Assembly (NCBI RefSeq): GCF_030816015.1
Contig: NZ_JAUSXN010000001.1
Location: 2,914,001-2,978,000 of the forward strand
Source of the DNA: Pedobacter sp. W3I1
GTDB lineage: Bacteria; Bacteroidota; Bacteroidia; Sphingobacteriales; Sphingobacteriaceae
Reading direction: 5' to 3'
Length of the DNA: 64,000 nt
The notes under the pieces are model-generated. The model had not been told where the DNA came from. It searched no databases and was given only the letters and a program-made list of their open reading frames with translations. Below are positions 36,944-45,876 of the stretch, piece after piece (positions within the stretch are counted from its first letter, which is position 1; every line of letters begins with the position of its first letter). A program made the position numbers and the translations under genes.

Positions 36944-39900
36944 ATGAAAAAAATACTGAATATAATATTGCTTGTGCTGATCACTAATTTAGTTTACGCC
37001 CAAACCAAAGTTGTACGGGGTGTTGTGGCAGACGATAAGGGCACAACGCTGATTGCGACAACAGTTACAGAACAAGAAAACCCAAAAAACATTGTGATCA
37101 CCAATACCAGTGGCGCTTTTAGCATTAAAGTTGGTGCAAACAGTACTAAACTGATCATAAGTTCTGTTGGTTATATCACAAAAGTAGTAACCATTACCAG
37201 CCAACCTTTAAATATTGTTTTAAAAGAAGATAATTCAAATTTAAATGAAGTAGTTGTAGTGGGCTTTACCCCACAAAAGAAGATCACCAATGCCGGTGCA
37301 ACCAGTACGGTATCGGGTAAAGAATTAAGACAGAGCCCTGCTGCAAGCTTTCAAAATGCACTGGCAGGAAGGCTGCCCGGTTTGTTCCAGCAGCAAACCA
37401 GTGGTCAGCCAGGTGCAGATGCCGCTAATATTTACATTCGCGGGGTGAGTACCTATACAGGTGCCTCTAACAGGCCATTGGTAATTGTAGATGACGTAGA
37501 GTATCCTTACGAGCAGTTAAGTCAGCTTAATTCTAATGAAATCGAAACGGTTTCCATTTTGAAGGATGCTTCTTCAACGGCTATATATGGAATAAAGGGG
37601 GCAAATGGTGTAATTGCCATTACCACCCGAAGAGGCACAATTTCTGCCCCAAAAATTACATTCAGAAGCGATTTTGGCTTGCAAATGCCAACCGTAAGAA
37701 GAAAACCACTGGATTCTTATAATGCCTTAATCTTATTGAAAGAGATGGAGGTAAATGAGGGTAGAGACCCCAACCTGACTTTTCCGGGATTGATTACCGA
37801 GGAAGCGCTAAACCACTTTAAATTGAACGACGATCCATATCGCTACCCAAGTGTACAATGGTACAATGAGGTAATGCGAAAAACAGCGCTGCAACAAAGC
37901 AACAATATCGACATTACTGGCGGGACCCAAAATTTAAAGTATTTCGTAGCACTTGGCAACGTCAGTCAGGACGGTATTTTAAAAAATATACAAAAGGATG
38001 AAAATTTTAACAGTAACTATTATTTAAAAAGATACAATATCAGGTCGAACGTTGATTTGAACGTAACTAAAACCTTAACCTTAAAGCTGGATCTTTCGGC
38101 CAGGTTTAATGAAATTAACCAGCCAAACCTGCCTGATGTACTGGCAGGTGGCGCGGTATCTATTTGGAGAAGATTAAGCAGCGGACTTTTAAACCCGTGG
38201 AATTACCCTGTTAAAAACGAAGACGGGAGTTACGGGGGCAGAAAATCAGCAACGTTAAATCCGGTTGGGATTTTGCAATATGCGGGTTACAACAGAAATT
38301 ACAGTAATAACCTGAACTTAAACCTAAAGGCCAATCAAAATTTAGATTTTGTGACCAAGGGACTTGCCGTAAGGGCAATTTTAGCCTATACCAATAATGT
38401 AGAGTTTAACCGATCATTAACCAGAGGGCGTTTTCCTACTTATGCCTACCTGCCGGGATCGGATGTTTTAGACCCTGTTTTTCCGGAGCTAAGTAGGTTA
38501 GAACCGCTTACGGCGACTACTACATTTGATGCCAATACATCGAACTATCCCCTTCGCAAGATCAATGCACAAGGTATTTTAGATTATAACCGCCAGCTCG
38601 GAAACCACAATTTATATGGTCTCATCGTGTATAACCAGTTAACGGATATTTCTGGTGCGAATATTCCTGCGAATTTCAGAGGATATTCCGCCAGGCTTGG
38701 ATACAATTACAAATCGAAGTACATATTCGAGTTGAACGGCGCATATAATGGTACCGATAGGTTTAAAGCAAGTAAACGGAATGGTTTATTTCCGGCAGTA
38801 AGTGCGGGCTGGAACATTAGTGAAGAGCCCTTCTTTAAAAAAGCACTTCCTTTTATCAACTATATGAAATTCAGGGGCTCGTTGGGTACCGTTGGTTCTG
38901 ATGATTTTCCGAATACTTACCGTTATATCTATGAAGAAATTTATAATGCCCCGGCAACGGCGGCAAACTCTTACTGGTTTGGCGATAATAACAGCTTACA
39001 GTATGGCATTACTCCGGGTGCGCTCGCGAATGAAGATGTAAGATGGGAGCAGGAGCGTAAGTTCGATATTGGTACAGACATTAAATTGCTGAACAGTAAA
39101 CTTGGGATAACCTTCGATTATTTTAACCATAAAAGGTATGATATTTTAACGGTTAGGGAAACCGTGCCTAATTTCTCAGGTATCTCGTTACCTCCTGTAA
39201 ATTTAGGTATTGTAAATAATAAAGGTTTTGAGCTCGATCTGTCATATCAGAATAAACTATCAGAAAACTTCTCCTATTTCGTTAAAGGAAATATTTCCAT
39301 CTATAAAAATAAAATAGTTTACCGCGATGAGCCCTATAATCAGGGTAATCCCTTGCTGATGCGCACAGGCCGGCCTATTGGACAGATTTATGGATATACC
39401 AACATCGGTTTCTATAACGATGAGGCCGATATCGCCAATAGTCCAACATCTGTTGGCCGGGCAGTTAAACCCGGCGATTTGAAGTATGCCGATATCAATA
39501 ACGACGGAAAGATCGATCAGGGTGATATTGGTCCGATTGGCAACCCCAATATTCCCCAGATCAACTACGGCTTTTCATTAGGTACAAGTTACAAGGGCTT
39601 CGATGTTTCAGTCCTTTTTCAGGGTGCCGCAAAAGGAAGTTTAAGTGCTTCCACTATGTTTCAGATCGGAACTACTAATGGTACACCTTCCGAAATACAC
39701 CTAAAAAGGTGGACACCAGAAACGAAGGAAACTGCAGAATTACCACGCTTAGGTGGGGCCAACTTTGACCAGTCTACCTTTTGGTTACGCCCAACAGATT
39801 ATATCCGACTCAAAAATGTAGAACTAGGCTATAACTTCAGAAACAAACTGGTCAGTAAAATCGGATTATCAAATGCCCGTATTTATGCCAATGCCGCAAA

Positions 39901-40033
39901 CCTGATTACCTGGTTTAGCCTGAAAATTTACGATGTAGACCCTGAGTCTCTAAATTCTACAGGTACGGTAGAGGCCTATTCATCGTATCCCCAACAAAAA
40001 ATTGTAAACCTTGGCTTACAGGTAACATTCTAA
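36944..40033 (+). CDS. SusC/RagA-type TonB-dependent transporter
   Basis: 1029 residues with a signal peptide (1-19, ends VYA-QT), a CarboxypepD_reg-like domain (about 22-100), the TonB-box segment NEVVVVGFTPQKKITNAGAT, a plug with LVIVDDVEYPYEQLSQLN and SILKDASSTAIYGIKGANGV, and a barrel ending KIVNLGLQVTF. Together with the SusD 11 bp downstream it is the third outer-membrane importer of the locus. Having tandem pairs suggests that several sizes or linkages of the same glycan are imported. Confidence 0.92.
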   Translation: MKKILNIILLVLITNLVYAQTKVVRGVVADDKGTTLIATTVTEQENPKNIVITNTSGAFSIKVGANSTKLIISSVGYITKVVTITSQPLNIVLKEDNSNLNEVVVVGFTPQKKITNAGATSTVSGKELRQSPAASFQNALAGRLPGLFQQQTSGQPGADAANIYIRGVSTYTGASNRPLVIVDDVEYPYEQLSQLNSNEIETVSILKDASSTAIYGIKGANGVIAITTRRGTISAPKITFRSDFGLQMPTVRRKPLDSYNALILLKEMEVNEGRDPNLTFPGLITEEALNHFKLNDDPYRYPSVQWYNEVMRKTALQQSNNIDITGGTQNLKYFVALGNVSQDGILKNIQKDENFNSNYYLKRYNIRSNVDLNVTKTLTLKLDLSARFNEINQPNLPDVLAGGAVSIWRRLSSGLLNPWNYPVKNEDGSYGGRKSATLNPVGILQYAGYNRNYSNNLNLNLKANQNLDFVTKGLAVRAILAYTNNVEFNRSLTRGRFPTYAYLPGSDVLDPVFPELSRLEPLTATTTFDANTSNYPLRKINAQGILDYNRQLGNHNLYGLIVYNQLTDISGANIPANFRGYSARLGYNYKSKYIFELNGAYNGTDRFKASKRNGLFPAVSAGWNISEEPFFKKALPFINYMKFRGSLGTVGSDDFPNTYRYIYEEIYNAPATAANSYWFGDNNSLQYGITPGALANEDVRWEQERKFDIGTDIKLLNSKLGITFDYFNHKRYDILTVRETVPNFSGISLPPVNLGIVNNKGFELDLSYQNKLSENFSYFVKGNISIYKNKIVYRDEPYNQGNPLLMRTGRPIGQIYGYTNIGFYNDEADIANSPTSVGRAVKPGDLKYADINNDGKIDQGDIGPIGNPNIPQINYGFSLGTSYKGFDVSVLFQGAAKGSLSASTMFQIGTTNGTPSEIHLKRWTPETKETAELPRLGGANFDQSTFWLRPTDYIRLKNVELGYNFRNKLVSKIGLSNARIYANAANLITWFSLKIYDVDPESLNSTGTVEAYSSYPQQKIVNLGLQVTF

Positions 40034-40044
40034 TATATAAACAG

Positions 40045-41790
40045 ATGAAAAATATAAATTATATAAAAACTTTAACATTAGTTAGTTTATTAGCGATAAG
40101 CGCTGTTGCCTGCAAAAAAACTGATAGTAATAGTTTTTTGGATAAAACAGATGTAGGGCAGCTTAATGAAGCTACTGTATTTGCAGATAGTTTGTTAACA
40201 TTCAGGTTTTTAACAGGTATTTATACCGGTTTGGCCGGAACATACTACCTCGACAATGGCTTAACGGGCGGTGGTTTGTGGTCGTACAGTGATGCATCAG
40301 ATGATTCGGATATCGTATGGAGCGGTGCCACCGCACAAATAGCACCAGCCTTTAATTCGGCAACATTTCAAAGTCAGGCCGATTTTAGCCGGTTTAAGAA
40401 CCACTGGAACAATTGTTACAATAATATCAGGCGGGTAAATGTTTTTTTGGCAAACGTAGACAGATCTCCAATCTCGGCCACCAGAAGAGCAAGTTTAAAA
40501 TTAGAAGCCAGGTTTTTAAGGGCCTATTATTACTGGCATTTACTGCGTAATTACAGTGGTGTGCCAATTATTGGCGATAAAGTGTACGCCATAACCGACG
40601 ATTTTGGTTTAGCCAGATCTACATTTGCCGAAACGGTAAATTATGTGGTTAGCGAATTAGATGCCTGTGCAGCTTTGCCTGTAACCACACAAATTGAAGA
40701 TTTCGGACGGCCCACAAAAGGTGCTGCATTGGGCTTAAAATCAAAAGTTTTACTTCTGGCTGCCAGTCCTCTTTTTAACGGGCAAAACCCCGGTACTGGC
40801 GCCAATAAAAATCTGGCAGGTTACGATAATTTAGATAACAACAGATGGAAACTGGCCGCTGATGCAGCAAAGGCGGTAATGGATATGGGCATATACAATT
40901 TGGTAAAAGATAATACAACCGCCCCTGGTTATGGATATTATCAGATGATGATTACCAGAAATACCCCCGAACATATTTTTCAGGTCATGAAATCGACAAA
41001 CAGGTGGTACGAAGGTTTTCTGCTTCCGGTTTCCCGCGGAGGGCAGGCTTACTCTTATCCAACTCAGGAACTGGTCGATACCTATCCGATGAAAAATGGT
41101 AAGAACATTAAAGAAGCGGGCTCAGGTTACGTAGAAGCAAATATGTACAAAGACAGGGACCCCCGCTTTTACTATTCTATATTATATGATGGCAGCTTGT
41201 GGTTAAACAATACCACAAACACCAAAACGGTAGTTAATTTGTACGCCAATGCCCCGGGCGATGGCTTAGGCACCTCGGGTTCTACTAAAACGGGATATTT
41301 ATACCGCAAATTTTGTCATGAAGGTGCTGGAGGCAATTTTGGTATATCCAATAATATAGGTTTGGTGGCGATCAGATATGCCGAAATATTACTGAATTAC
41401 GCAGAAGCACTTAACGAATTTAGTGGGCCTGGCACAGAAGTGTATCAGGCCATTGAGCAAATCAGGGAAAGAGCAGGTTTAGTGCCATTTCAATTGCCAT
41501 TGCAGTTAACCAAAGAGCAAATGAGAGAAGTAATCCGCAATGAGAGAAGGGTAGAATTAACCTATGAAGAAGCGACTAGATTCTTTGATATCAAAAGATG
41601 GAAACTGGCAGAAACTTTAATAAACGGTCCGGCCAATGGCATGCGTTGGACGCGTAGCGGATCAACCGTTACCGGAGCCCGCTTTTCTTTTGAAACCAGG
41701 AGGTTTACTAACCCTCAAATGTATTATTTCCCCATTCCACAATCAGAAATTAACAAGAGTGCAGTGCTGATTCAAAACCCCGGATGGTGA
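40045..41790 (+). CDS. SusD/RagB-type glycan-binding lipoprotein
   Basis: 581 residues, lipobox AISAVAC-KKTD. Typical SusD blocks are KLEARFLRAYYYWHLLRNYS-GVPI, ALGLKSKVLLLAASPLF, and VIRNERRVELTYEEATRFFD-IKRWKLAE. It ends QNPGW, the usual C-terminus. Last transport gene of the second operon; 254 bp of degenerate spacer and REP fragments follow. Confidence 0.92.
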   Translation: MKNINYIKTLTLVSLLAISAVACKKTDSNSFLDKTDVGQLNEATVFADSLLTFRFLTGIYTGLAGTYYLDNGLTGGGLWSYSDASDDSDIVWSGATAQIAPAFNSATFQSQADFSRFKNHWNNCYNNIRRVNVFLANVDRSPISATRRASLKLEARFLRAYYYWHLLRNYSGVPIIGDKVYAITDDFGLARSTFAETVNYVVSELDACAALPVTTQIEDFGRPTKGAALGLKSKVLLLAASPLFNGQNPGTGANKNLAGYDNLDNNRWKLAADAAKAVMDMGIYNLVKDNTTAPGYGYYQMMITRNTPEHIFQVMKSTNRWYEGFLLPVSRGGQAYSYPTQELVDTYPMKNGKNIKEAGSGYVEANMYKDRDPRFYYSILYDGSLWLNNTTNTKTVVNLYANAPGDGLGTSGSTKTGYLYRKFCHEGAGGNFGISNNIGLVAIRYAEILLNYAEALNEFSGPGTEVYQAIEQIRERAGLVPFQLPLQLTKEQMREVIRNERRVELTYEEATRFFDIKRWKLAETLINGPANGMRWTRSGSTVTGARFSFETRRFTNPQMYYFPIPQSEINKSAVLIQNPGW

Positions 41791-42044
41791 GCGCGTCTTA
41801 AGTCCGAAGTCATGAGTCCGGAGTCGATCAGGTCGTCATTGTGAGGTACGAAGATAACCGAACGACTGAGCTCATGAATACCTTCAAAAACAACTGCAAA
41901 AATGAATAATCTTAATACGATTGCTTCAGCTCCCGTTTATCTGGTCTTGCAATGCCAATTTCGAAGGACCAATTGATCAACCACCAACGAACTAATGACT
42001 AGTGAACCAATGAACAATAGTAAATCAGTTAACTGTCTCAAACA

Positions 42045-42320
42045 ATGAACCCAATAACCAAAATCAGAACACTTGAGCCCATTATGTTTTATTCGGGAAA
42101 GCAAGATGAACTGCAAATTTTTTTAAGCGAAACCGAATATGGCGAACTGATTATTAAGTCGCTATCTAACGACCAGATTCAGGTTAAAGCAGTAATGCTC
42201 GACGAAACAGGTGAAAAACTCAACTGGAAACAGGATTACAAAGGACTTAGAATTTCGGTGCCTGAAGGATTACAGATAAGTGGTGGGAATATGGGGCGAG
42301 TGTTGAAGGTTACATTTTAG
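42045..42320 (+). CDS. Orphan GH29-type C-terminal beta-sandwich domain
   Basis: At most 91 residues. IKSLSNDQIQVKAVMLDETG, then EKLNWKQDYKGLRISVPEG and VLKVTF, match the C-terminal domain of GH29 alpha-L-fucosidases (pattern ...LLGs..kLkWkq..dGL.v.lP....vlKi). No catalytic barrel precedes it; the 250 bp upstream are repeats and degenerate spacer. The first residues (MNPITKIRT) may be read from that spacer, so Met14 at 42084 could be the true start. No signal peptide is visible. It is either a remnant of a deleted fucosidase or a free-standing domain. A full GH29 gene is 3.5 kb downstream. Confidence 0.6.
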   Translation: MNPITKIRTLEPIMFYSGKQDELQIFLSETEYGELIIKSLSNDQIQVKAVMLDETGEKLNWKQDYKGLRISVPEGLQISGGNMGRVLKVTF

Positions 42321-42709
42321 TCATAAACCCCGAGTTAGCAGTTCGGAGTCAATTGCGGCGGAATGTCACCCTGAGAGATATTTATTTTATAAAAATCAAT
42401 ATTAATGGAAGGAGAATTTAAGAGATTAAATCTCCTCAGATTATCGTCATTGCGAGAAGGCTTTTTCAGCCGACAGCCTGCCCCGATTTTCGGGGAAGCA
42501 ATCTTTATGGCAAGGATCACTAGCATGAAAGATTGCTTCGTCGTTCCTCCTCGCAATGACGACCTTTCTTTTGAATCTGATAATTAATAAGTTAACGTAA
42601 GTTGTAATTTAACTAATCGCTGTAAACAATATGGCTATCAACCATGAACCAATGACAATGAACCCTTGAACTAATAATCAATTAACCATAAACTTTTAAA
42701 CCATTAAAC
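42321..42709. other. Intergenic region with REP pair and degenerate spacer
   Basis: Contains an inverted REP pair at 42445-42561 (CGTCATTGCGAGAAGGC and CTCGCAATGACG, with inner GAAGCAATCT/AGATTGCTTC arms and a small CCCCGATTTTCGGGG hairpin) and, from about 42630, text such as ACCATGAACCAATGACAATG. No gene is supported. Confidence 0.65.
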
Positions 42710-44143
42710 ATGAAAAACAAAAAACAACTTTGCTTTGCGCTGCTTTTGATAATTTCAAGTGGCCTTTTAATGAACGCCTGTAAAAAAGCACCCGTTTCAG
42801 AACCAGAAACGACTAATGCAAAACCAACCACATTGGCACTTACTTCGGGAACCACTCCGCCGAGTTTTGTTACCAATACCAAAAACTTAAACATTGTAAT
42901 GTTTGTGCCAACCGATAACCCAGCGCTTTCTGATTACAAAACCCGCTTAACCTCTTTGCTGGTTCATTTTCAGGGCTGGTTCCATACCGAAATGTTAAGG
43001 TATGGTTATGATAAATACATGGGGCTGCCCAAAATCGATTCAACCGGCTTGGTACGTTTTATCGAAATACCAGCTCAGTTTGCACAATCAGCTTACCCTT
43101 ACGATGCCAGTATTTCAGCAACTAAAATCCTGAACGAAATTGCAGCTTACAAAGCTACACATGCTTCGGAGTTTTCAAATTCAAGCCACACGCTGATTTT
43201 ATTGCCACAGCGTACCGATGGCAGTTTCGATCAGCCTTTTTATGGTTACGGTAAAAATTGTTTCGCTACCGATAATTCAAACATGGCGGTTGATAAAATT
43301 CCGAATGCAACATCAAATTTACTTGGTGGTATGCTGCACGAGCTGGGTCATGGCTTAAATTTACCTCATGATCATGCCAAATATGCTTCAGAACAACCAA
43401 CCTTGGGTACTTCTTTAATGGGATCAGGAAATGTAACTTTCAGTAAAGGTCAGCCAACATTTTTAACTGAGGTTGATGCTGCCATTTTAAACCGTAACGA
43501 AGTTTTCCAGAATCCTTTGCCTACAGAAATACCTTACGAAAGTGCTACAACTACGATTAATGCACAGTTTGCCTACAATGCAACAACACAGGCTTTTAAT
43601 GTTACTGGATCGTTTACCAGCAATAAGGAGGTAAATGATGTCTTAATTTACATGGATCCAGATTTGGGTGGTAGTGATGCTGATTATAATGCAGTGGCAT
43701 GGAGATCGAACCCTGGTACCGGAAATACAATTTCAGCAACCATTCCTTTTAGCGAGCTTTATTATAAAAATAACGAAGCGTATAACATCAGGTTGAAATT
43801 GCTATTGAAAAATGGCGGTAATGTAAGCAAAACCTATTCATTTTCATTTTTAAATGGTGTGCCGCAAATTGGTGCGAATGGTTCTGCTAAGTTTCATCAG
43901 AATGCCAGTTATGGTGGCTATGGTGTATCGTTACCCGTTGGTCAGTATACCACAGCAGATTTAATTAGCCGTGGCATTAGTAATAATGATGTGTCATCAG
44001 TTAATTTAGGGCTTGGTGTTAAAGTAATCATGTATGATGGAGATAACTTTACCGGAAGTAGCATAGAACTCACCTCATCAAGTACTTTTGTTTCTACTTT
44101 TAACGATAAGGCATCGTCGATAAAAGTAATTGCAGTTAATTAA
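42710..44143 (+). CDS. Metzincin-like zinc metalloprotease lipoprotein with beta-gamma-crystallin domain
   Basis: 477 residues, lipobox LLMNAC-KKAP. The zinc motif H210-ELG-H214-GLNLP-H220 fits HExxHxxxxxH, followed by D221-H222 and a possible Met-turn (SLMGSG). This catalytic part covers about 55-265. A beta-sandwich follows (about 275-385). The last 90 residues look like a beta-gamma-crystallin domain, with VIMYDGDNFTGSSIEL and two calcium-site motifs of the form N/D-N/D-x-x-S/T-S (NNDVSS at 425-430, NDKASS at 465-470). As a surface protease in a glycan locus it may cut the protein part of a glycoprotein. The substrate is inferred. Confidence 0.75.
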   Translation: MKNKKQLCFALLLIISSGLLMNACKKAPVSEPETTNAKPTTLALTSGTTPPSFVTNTKNLNIVMFVPTDNPALSDYKTRLTSLLVHFQGWFHTEMLRYGYDKYMGLPKIDSTGLVRFIEIPAQFAQSAYPYDASISATKILNEIAAYKATHASEFSNSSHTLILLPQRTDGSFDQPFYGYGKNCFATDNSNMAVDKIPNATSNLLGGMLHELGHGLNLPHDHAKYASEQPTLGTSLMGSGNVTFSKGQPTFLTEVDAAILNRNEVFQNPLPTEIPYESATTTINAQFAYNATTQAFNVTGSFTSNKEVNDVLIYMDPDLGGSDADYNAVAWRSNPGTGNTISATIPFSELYYKNNEAYNIRLKLLLKNGGNVSKTYSFSFLNGVPQIGANGSAKFHQNASYGGYGVSLPVGQYTTADLISRGISNNDVSSVNLGLGVKVIMYDGDNFTGSSIELTSSSTFVSTFNDKASSIKVIAVN

Positions 44144-44200
44144 TAAATAAAGAATTTTAACACAGACTGATCTGAAGATGCTCAATCTAAAAAGCCAAAA

Positions 44201-45859
44201 ATGAGAAAAGCACTTTTTTTAAGCCTGTTATTTGCACTGTTTGCCCAGTTACTGTTTGGGCAAACCGTGCAAAAAAATGTATTAGGAGAATTTAAAGCTG
44301 ATAAATATTCTTCAGCATTTGCGCAGCAACCGGGAATTATTCCGATGCCTGTGCAATTTGTAAAAGGTAGTGGCTACTTTTCCCTTAACAGTTACAGCAG
44401 TATTAGTTACAATAACGATCAGCTAAAAACAATTGCTTATTATTTTCAGAACGAATTATTAAGCCAAAAAGGAATTACCCTTCAGCAGAAAGCAAAATCG
44501 GCAAATATTGTCCTGGTGCTTAGAGCAGGAAAGAAACATGCAGATTCATGTGCTTATCAGATCAGTATCAAACCTGGCCAAATTATAATTTCGGGTACAC
44601 ATCCCAACGGGATTTTTTATGGAATGATCTCATTGCTGCAATTGGCGGTAACCAATAAAAACAACCAGATTCCGGTTGCTGAAATAAGCGACGCACCAGC
44701 TTATGGCTGGCGTGGATTTATGCTCGATGAATCGCGCCATTTTTTTGGTAAACAAAAAGTGAAATCCATTTTAAATTGGATGGCGTTCTATAAATTGAAT
44801 ACTTTTCACTGGCATTTAACCGACGAACCTGCCTGGCGCTTGGAAATTAAGAAATATCCCAATTTAGCGCTTATTGGAGGAATTGGAGATTACTTAACGC
44901 CTAATTTACCAGCTCAGTTTTACACGCAGGCCGATATTAGAGAAATTGTAGCCTACGCCGCAGAACGCTATATTAAAGTTATACCCGAAATTGATATGCC
45001 AGGGCATGCTACAGCAGCCAATAGAGCCTATCCAGAATATTCAGGAGGTGGTTCAATTGGGCATCCAGAGTTTACCTTTAACCCAGGCCTGGAAAAAACC
45101 TACAGTTATTTAACCAATATTCTACAAGAAACCAATGTGCTTTTCCCTGCCGGCTTAATCCATTTAGGAGGAGATGAAGTGAGTTATGGAAATGAAAAGT
45201 GGAAAAGTAATCCAGATATCTTAAAACTCCGCGAACGTGAAAAGCTAAAAGATGCTGCTGCGGTAGAACATTATTTTATGAAACGTATGGCCGATTCGCT
45301 CTACCAATTAAATGCCAGGGCTATTTTTTGGGATGAAATGGCTGAAGCTGACCTGCCGAAAGAGAAAGCCATTATATTTTGGTGGCGCCAGGAAAAACCT
45401 GCTCAGCTCCGTACTGCTTTAAGTAAAGGTTACCAAACGGTTTTATGCCCCCGCTTGCCGCTGTATTTCGATTTTGTGCAGGATAGCACCCATCAATACG
45501 GCAGGAAATGGAACAAACTATATAATCCGATTGAGCAGGTATACCAGTTTGATGCACAGTCTTTTGCTGAAAATGATAAAGAAAAACAGCTTATTTTAGG
45601 AATACAGGCCAACCTTTGGACAGAAACTGTAGATCATGATAACCGTTTAGATTATTTGCTTTTTCCCCGCATTGCTGCCTTGGCAGAGGCCGCATGGACA
45701 CCGCAAAAACATAAAGATTTTAAAGCCTTTAGCAATAATTTAAGCCAACATCTGGTACTTTATAGCAAAGCAGGACTTTATTATTATCATCCTTCAAAGC
45801 CCTTACAAAATCCTGAAATACCAGTTAGAAGAAGGAAACCATTAAATTATAAAGATTAA
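44201..45859 (+). CDS. GH20 beta-N-acetylhexosaminidase, secreted
   Basis: 552 residues with a signal peptide (1-20, ends LFGQ). An N-terminal GH20b domain (about 45-160) precedes the (beta/alpha)8 barrel with GWRGFMLDESRHFFGK, TFHWHLTDEPAWRLEIKKYP, VIPEIDMPGHATAA and the catalytic pair in HLGGDEVSYG (D325-E326), where Asp positions the substrate acetamido group and Glu is the acid. Such enzymes remove terminal beta-GlcNAc or GalNAc. It is 17 bp before the GH29 gene, in one transcription unit. Confidence 0.94.
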   Translation: MRKALFLSLLFALFAQLLFGQTVQKNVLGEFKADKYSSAFAQQPGIIPMPVQFVKGSGYFSLNSYSSISYNNDQLKTIAYYFQNELLSQKGITLQQKAKSANIVLVLRAGKKHADSCAYQISIKPGQIIISGTHPNGIFYGMISLLQLAVTNKNNQIPVAEISDAPAYGWRGFMLDESRHFFGKQKVKSILNWMAFYKLNTFHWHLTDEPAWRLEIKKYPNLALIGGIGDYLTPNLPAQFYTQADIREIVAYAAERYIKVIPEIDMPGHATAANRAYPEYSGGGSIGHPEFTFNPGLEKTYSYLTNILQETNVLFPAGLIHLGGDEVSYGNEKWKSNPDILKLREREKLKDAAAVEHYFMKRMADSLYQLNARAIFWDEMAEADLPKEKAIIFWWRQEKPAQLRTALSKGYQTVLCPRLPLYFDFVQDSTHQYGRKWNKLYNPIEQVYQFDAQSFAENDKEKQLILGIQANLWTETVDHDNRLDYLLFPRIAALAEAAWTPQKHKDFKAFSNNLSQHLVLYSKAGLYYYHPSKPLQNPEIPVRRRKPLNYKD

Positions 45860-45876
45860 CGAGAACACGCTAAAAT

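Noticed and set aside
42405..42587. 60-codon plus-strand frame
   Set aside because: It reads through the REP pair at 42445-42561; the peptide reflects the palindrome.
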